Shown here: positions 60,651 to 64,000 of the stretch, piece after piece | How positions within the stretch are numbered: the stretch's first letter is position 1 | Layout of the letters: each line of letters opens with the position of its first letter | Assembly: GCA_018449715.1 (NCBI GenBank) | Contig: JAAVVA010000002.1 | Span: 62,001-126,000, forward strand | DNA length: 64,000 nt | From: Acidobacteriaceae bacterium dw_441 | GTDB lineage: Bacteria; Acidobacteriota; Terriglobia; Terriglobales; Acidobacteriaceae | Direction: 5' to 3' | Position numbers and translations under genes: made by a program | Notes under the pieces: model-generated | Seen by the model: the letters and a program-made list of their open reading frames with translations, nothing else | What the model was told of the DNA's origin: nothing | Databases searched by the model: none

Positions 60651-61556
60651 TCACCGCAGAAGATTCTTCAGCAGGAACAGCACATTAGCCGGACGCTCGG
60701 CCAGCCGCCGCATGAAGTACGGATACCACTCCGGCCCGAACGGAACATAAACCCTCACCCCGAAGCCCTGCTTCACCAGCCGCCGTTGCAGGTCTCGCTG
60801 AATCCCGTAGAGCATCTGGAACTCGAACGCCTCCTTCGGAACTCCGTGCTCCCGAACGAACCGCAGCACATGCTCGACGATAGCCTCATCATGCGTCGCC
60901 AGCCCGCAGAAGACCCCCGAGGTCACCACTCTCTCGGCGAGCTTGATGTAGTTCCCGTCCACATCCTCCTTCAGAGGAAACGCTATCTCCGGAGGCTCCT
61001 TGTACGCTCCCTTGCAGAGCCGTATGCGAATCCCCTGGCGCAGCAGCCGCTCCACGTCTGCCTCGGTGCGAAAGAGATAAGCCTGCAACACCGTCCCCAC
61101 GCGACCCCGAGCCTGCAGCCGCTCCGTGATCACGATGGTCGCCTCGGTATAAGCGCTCCCCTCCATGTCGATCCTCACAAAAGAATCGACCCCAGAGGCA
61201 TGCTCCACAAGCTCGCCAACAATCTTCTCCGCCAACGCAGGATCGAAGTCCATCCCCATCTGCGAGAGCTTCACGCTCACGTTGGCCTTCAGCCCACCCG
61301 CAGCAATCGCATCCAGCAGTCTGTGATAGACCTCTGCCGAAGCCCGCGCCTCGGCTTCCGTGGTGACGCTCTCACCCAGAGCATCCAGCGTTACCGCGAT
61401 CCCCTCGCGGTTGATGCGTTCGCAGCACGCGACCGCGTCCTCGGGCCTCATGCCCGCCACGAACCGGCTGGACATGCTCCTCCCCACCGAGGAGCTTTCA
61501 GCAAATCTTCTAAGAGTTCTGTTCTGCGACAGAGAGATCAAGGCAGATCGAAGCAA
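60651..61556 (-). CDS. proline dehydrogenase
   Basis: 301 residues of the FAD-dependent ProDH barrel. Motifs are LKANVSVKLSQMGMDFDP, VRIDMEGSAYTEATI, VGTVLQAYLFRTEADVERLL, IRIRLCKGAYKEPPE, GLATHDEAIVEHV, EFQMLYGIQRDLQRRL, and VYVPFGPEWYPYFMRRLAERPAN, which bind FAD and proline. It converts proline to pyrroline-5-carboxylate, the first step of proline use. Monofunctional size: the P5C dehydrogenase is encoded elsewhere. Confidence 0.92.
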   Translation of the reverse strand: MLRSALISLSQNRTLRRFAESSSVGRSMSSRFVAGMRPEDAVACCERINREGIAVTLDALGESVTTEAEARASAEVYHRLLDAIAAGGLKANVSVKLSQMGMDFDPALAEKIVGELVEHASGVDSFVRIDMEGSAYTEATIVITERLQARGRVGTVLQAYLFRTEADVERLLRQGIRIRLCKGAYKEPPEIAFPLKEDVDGNYIKLAERVVTSGVFCGLATHDEAIVEHVLRFVREHGVPKEAFEFQMLYGIQRDLQRRLVKQGFGVRVYVPFGPEWYPYFMRRLAERPANVLFLLKNLLR

Positions 61557-61617
61557 GACGCAAGCACCTCACCACAACCAACGACAACGACCAAATCAGA
61601 ACAGCAGATTACCCGGA

Positions 61618-62448
61618 TTACTTGACCGGGCTGGAATCCTGCGCCGCCGGGCGAACATTCGCCGCCAGCCCCACCGGACGCGTCACCATCGCGGTCGTAT
61701 CCCGCATCGCGGCAATCGCCTTGTCGTACCGCCCCGCCAGCGAGTTGAAGCGAATCCGCCCCATCTCCTCCAGCATCTTCATTCCGTCCTTCAGGTACGA
61801 GATGCGCGAGCGCTCATCGTGTCCCCAGGTCACCGGAACCTCGCGGATCACAAACCCCAGCTTCTGCGCGATGAAAAGAATCTCAGGATCGAACCCCCAG
61901 CGCTCGATCGTCTGTAACCGGAAGATCACCTGCGCCGCGTCCCTGCGGAAGGCCTTGAAGCCGCACTGCGTATCCTTGAACGGAAGCCCCATCACCGTGC
62001 GGGTGATCCAGTTGAAACAGCGTCCGAAGAACTGCCGGTAGAGCGGCTGGTGAATCGTCTGCCGAGCGCGGTCGAGCCAGCGCGAGCCGATGGCCACGTC
62101 CGCACCCTCACGAAGCGAGATGATCAGCCTCTCGGCCTCTTCCATTGGGGCCGAAAGGTCCGCGTCGGTGAACATGACAATCTCACCCGCAGCCTGCAGC
62201 AGGCCGTTCCGCACCGAGTATCCCTTGCCGCGGTTTCCGGGGTTCTGCACCAGGTGAAGACGAGGATGCGTCTGCATCCAGCGCTGGACGATCGCCGCGG
62301 TGTTGTCGCTGGAGCCGTCGTCGACCACGAGAACCTCCGCATCCCAGCCCCGCTCCGCGACACACGACATCACACGCTCCAACGCATGCTCGATGCGCGC
62401 GCCCTCGTTATACGCAGGGATAACAATACTTAACTCAGGATGCGCCAT
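61618..62448 (-). CDS. glycosyltransferase family 2 (dolichyl-phosphate glucosyltransferase-like)
   Basis: 276 residues. GT2 signatures are LSIVIPAYNEGARIEHAL, VLVVDDGSSDNTAAIV, GNRGKGYSVRNGLLQAAGEIVMFTDADLSAPMEE (DxD), and FKDTQCGFKAFRRDAAQVIF, close to the Alg5/DPG-synthase type that adds a hexose to polyprenyl phosphate. No membrane helix was seen. It lies 61 nt upstream of proline dehydrogenase on the same strand, so they could be cotranscribed, though they are not related functionally. Confidence 0.88.
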   Translation of the reverse strand: MAHPELSIVIPAYNEGARIEHALERVMSCVAERGWDAEVLVVDDGSSDNTAAIVQRWMQTHPRLHLVQNPGNRGKGYSVRNGLLQAAGEIVMFTDADLSAPMEEAERLIISLREGADVAIGSRWLDRARQTIHQPLYRQFFGRCFNWITRTVMGLPFKDTQCGFKAFRRDAAQVIFRLQTIERWGFDPEILFIAQKLGFVIREVPVTWGHDERSRISYLKDGMKMLEEMGRIRFNSLAGRYDKAIAAMRDTTAMVTRPVGLAANVRPAAQDSSPVK

Positions 62449-62678
62449 TCGCGCGATGCCAACCTTCCGGGAGAGATCCTGCAGACTTACAGCGAGAGGT
62501 CAGAGGAATACCGCCGTTCATCATACTGCAATTATTTGACGAATGAACAACGATTTACGTTTCATTTTTGCGAGCCGAGCAGCCGGATTCTTCCCGAAGA
62601 AGCCTCCGCCGCTCCTGTCAAAAAACTACCTCCCGACAGAAAGCCCCACCAACCCACTTCCCTGCTACACTCCACAAC

Positions 62679-63728
62679 ATGCCGGACGATTTTGCGCAAC
62701 TGCCGCCTTCGCCGCCACCGCCCCCTCCGCCGTCGTTCGGAGGCCCCCAGCCTGCCTCCTACACCTACACCGCAGGCCCCTTCCCTCCTCCGCCCATCTA
62801 CCGCCCCGCCCCGCGCCCCAGCCGCTCCCCCTGGTTCTACATCGCGACCATCGGCGGAACCTTCGCCGCCGTCTGCCTGGTGCTGACCGGAATGTTCTGG
62901 TTCATGATGCGCTCGGTTCAGGACTCGACCGGCTCCTCCAATCTCGGCCTCGGCAAGGACCGCATCGCCGTCATCGACATCTCCGGCGTCATCCTGTCGG
63001 CTGAGACCGTCAACACGCAGCTCCGCAAGTTCGGAGACGACTCCTCCGTCAAGGCCATCATCCTGCACATCAACTCCCCCGGTGGAGGAGCCGCCGCCTC
63101 GCAGGAGATTTACCACGAGGTCCTTCGCGTTCGTAAGGAGAAGCATAAGAAGATCATCGCCTCCGTCGAGAGCGTCGGAGCCTCCGGAGCTTACTACATC
63201 GCCAGCGCCTGCGACCGCATCTACGCCAACGAGGCCTCGGTCGTCGGCTCCATCGGCGTCATCATGGAGTGGATGAACTACGGCGACCTGATGAAGTGGG
63301 CGAAGCTGAAAAACGTCACCATCACCGCGGGCGAGCTGAAGTCCGCCGGTGACCCCAGCCGCGACCTTACCCCGAAGGAGCAGGCCTACTTCCAGTCGCT
63401 GGTCGATAACATGTACACCCAGTTCATCCACGACGTCGCCCAGGGCCGCAAGACCACCGACGACAAGATCAAGCCGCTGGCCACCGGACAAGTCTGGACC
63501 GGGGCGCAGTCCATCCCGCTGGGCCTGATCGACAAGATCGGAGGCTATCGCACCGCGCTCACCGACACCGCCCGCGAGGCCGGAATCTCGGGCGAGCCCA
63601 CTGTCGTTCGACCGTCGAAGAACAAGCGCAGCCTGTTCACCGTGCTCACCGATGACGGAGAAGACCTCTTCCCCAACCCCAGCCAGATGCTCAACCGGGC
63701 TCCGGGCTTTTACTTCATGTGGAAGTAA
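62679..63728 (+). CDS. sppA: signal peptide peptidase SppA, S49 family
   Basis: 349 residues from ATG 62679. The N-terminus is Pro-rich and cytoplasmic (LPPSPPPPPPPSFGGP), followed by a membrane helix (about 50-75, FYIATIGGTFAAVCLVLTGMFWFMM). The S49 domain has RIAVIDISGVIL, IILHINSPGGGAAASQEIYHEVLR, ASVESVGASGAYYIASACDRIYAN (nucleophile Ser in ASGAYY) and VVGSIGVIMEW. It degrades cleaved signal peptides at the membrane. Single-domain form, as usual outside enterobacteria. Confidence 0.92.
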   Translation: MPDDFAQLPPSPPPPPPPSFGGPQPASYTYTAGPFPPPPIYRPAPRPSRSPWFYIATIGGTFAAVCLVLTGMFWFMMRSVQDSTGSSNLGLGKDRIAVIDISGVILSAETVNTQLRKFGDDSSVKAIILHINSPGGGAAASQEIYHEVLRVRKEKHKKIIASVESVGASGAYYIASACDRIYANEASVVGSIGVIMEWMNYGDLMKWAKLKNVTITAGELKSAGDPSRDLTPKEQAYFQSLVDNMYTQFIHDVAQGRKTTDDKIKPLATGQVWTGAQSIPLGLIDKIGGYRTALTDTAREAGISGEPTVVRPSKNKRSLFTVLTDDGEDLFPNPSQMLNRAPGFYFMWK

Positions 63729-63908
63729 GTGGTGACCTGCTGGCCTTTGCCCGTTTTCCGTATCGGTTCTCTCGTCCGGTTCGTATCATTTTCATGACCA
63801 GACCCGGGTTTCTTTTCGGCCCAAACTTGCATCCCATTTATAATCAAGCCAGTAAGCCGATGTTTCGGATGCAGTTATTTGGCCCTCCCCGATTGAAAGG
63901 ACCCACTC

Positions 63909-64000
63909 ATGACCAAGGCTGATCTTGTCGACAAAGTAACGGCTCTCGGTGACCTCACCCGGCGCGACGGAGAGGTGATCGTCGATACCCTTTTCGAATC
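63909..64000 (+). CDS. HU-family DNA-binding protein (partial, 3' end outside window)
   Basis: The ATG at 63909 is preceded by GAAAGGA. The first 30 residues MTKADLVDKVTALGDLTRRD and DGEVIVDTLFE match the N-terminal helices of HU/IHF. The gene continues beyond 64000. HU compacts and bends DNA. The 180 nt upstream probably hold its promoter. Confidence 0.85.
   Translation, partial: MTKADLVDKVTALGDLTRRDGEVIVDTLFE

Noticed and set aside
62562..63491. 309-residue frame antisense to sppA
   Set aside because: Gly/Asp-rich shadow typical of the antisense of GC-rich genes; sppA motifs are convincing.
1..64000. CRISPR array
   Set aside because: No regularly spaced direct repeats were seen. The XRE motif copies are irregularly spaced and each precedes a gene.

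Overview
The window looks like an acidobacterial chromosome (Terriglobus/Granulicella-like). The evidence is an Oar-like TonB receptor with an N-terminal carboxypeptidase-regulatory domain, an ECF sigma/anti-sigma/DUF3106 cluster, and a GC-rich core from about 57 kb onward. Everything left of the tRNA-Val at 56.8 kb is accessory DNA. An integrase and an excisionase-like gene lie against the 3' end of that tRNA, so the accessory DNA is probably an integrative conjugative element (ICE) or a stack of islands. The far-left attachment site was not seen.

Left part (0-26 kb): an orphan sensor histidine kinase and an IS3 transposase relic come first. A complete lasso-peptide-type operon follows on the + strand: PqqD-like B1 (6464), an APH-fold kinase (6743), a cytosolic prolyl oligopeptidase (8113), B2 protease (10116), B1-B2-dependent cyclase C (10506) and a 48-residue precursor (12460). 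It converges on a minus-strand pair, an exported lasso isopeptidase (12701) and a TonB receptor (15007). Together these suggest a peptide that is made, exported, taken up again and opened. Around them are four small XRE/Cro-type regulators (3110, 18322, 19771, 20138) that all carry the same promoter/operator motif, a LysR regulator, two larger HTH plus S24-like regulators (4663, 21608), a UPF0175/DUF3368 toxin-antitoxin pair, an ankyrin protein and a methyltransferase.

Middle part (27-46.6 kb): one long minus-strand conjugation module with VirB2, B3, B4, B9, B10, a small lipoprotein, B5, B6, B8, a degenerate receiver protein, a Dcm-type methylase with a large insert, three OB-fold SSB paralogues, a small membrane protein, a replication-relaxation family protein, a ribbon-helix-helix protein next to a large inverted repeat (candidate oriT), VirD4 and VirB11. 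No canonical relaxase was seen. A structured repeat of about 180 bp occurs twice, each copy exactly 38 nt upstream of a start codon (ssb and an adenine/cytosine-N4 methylase). This arrangement resembles the single-strand promoters of plasmid leading regions.

Right accessory part (46.6-56.8 kb): gene relics with internal amber codons or a frameshift, then a defence island: a STAND NTPase, a TcmP/DUF5131 three-Cys pair, an anti-phage dCTP-deaminase-type protein with an unrecognised overlapping partner, then excisionase and integrase.

Core part (56.8-64 kb): tRNA-Val(CAC), ECF sigma factor, zinc-finger anti-sigma, DUF3106 protein, TlpA-like thioredoxin protein, proline dehydrogenase, glycosyltransferase 2, SppA and the start of an HU gene.
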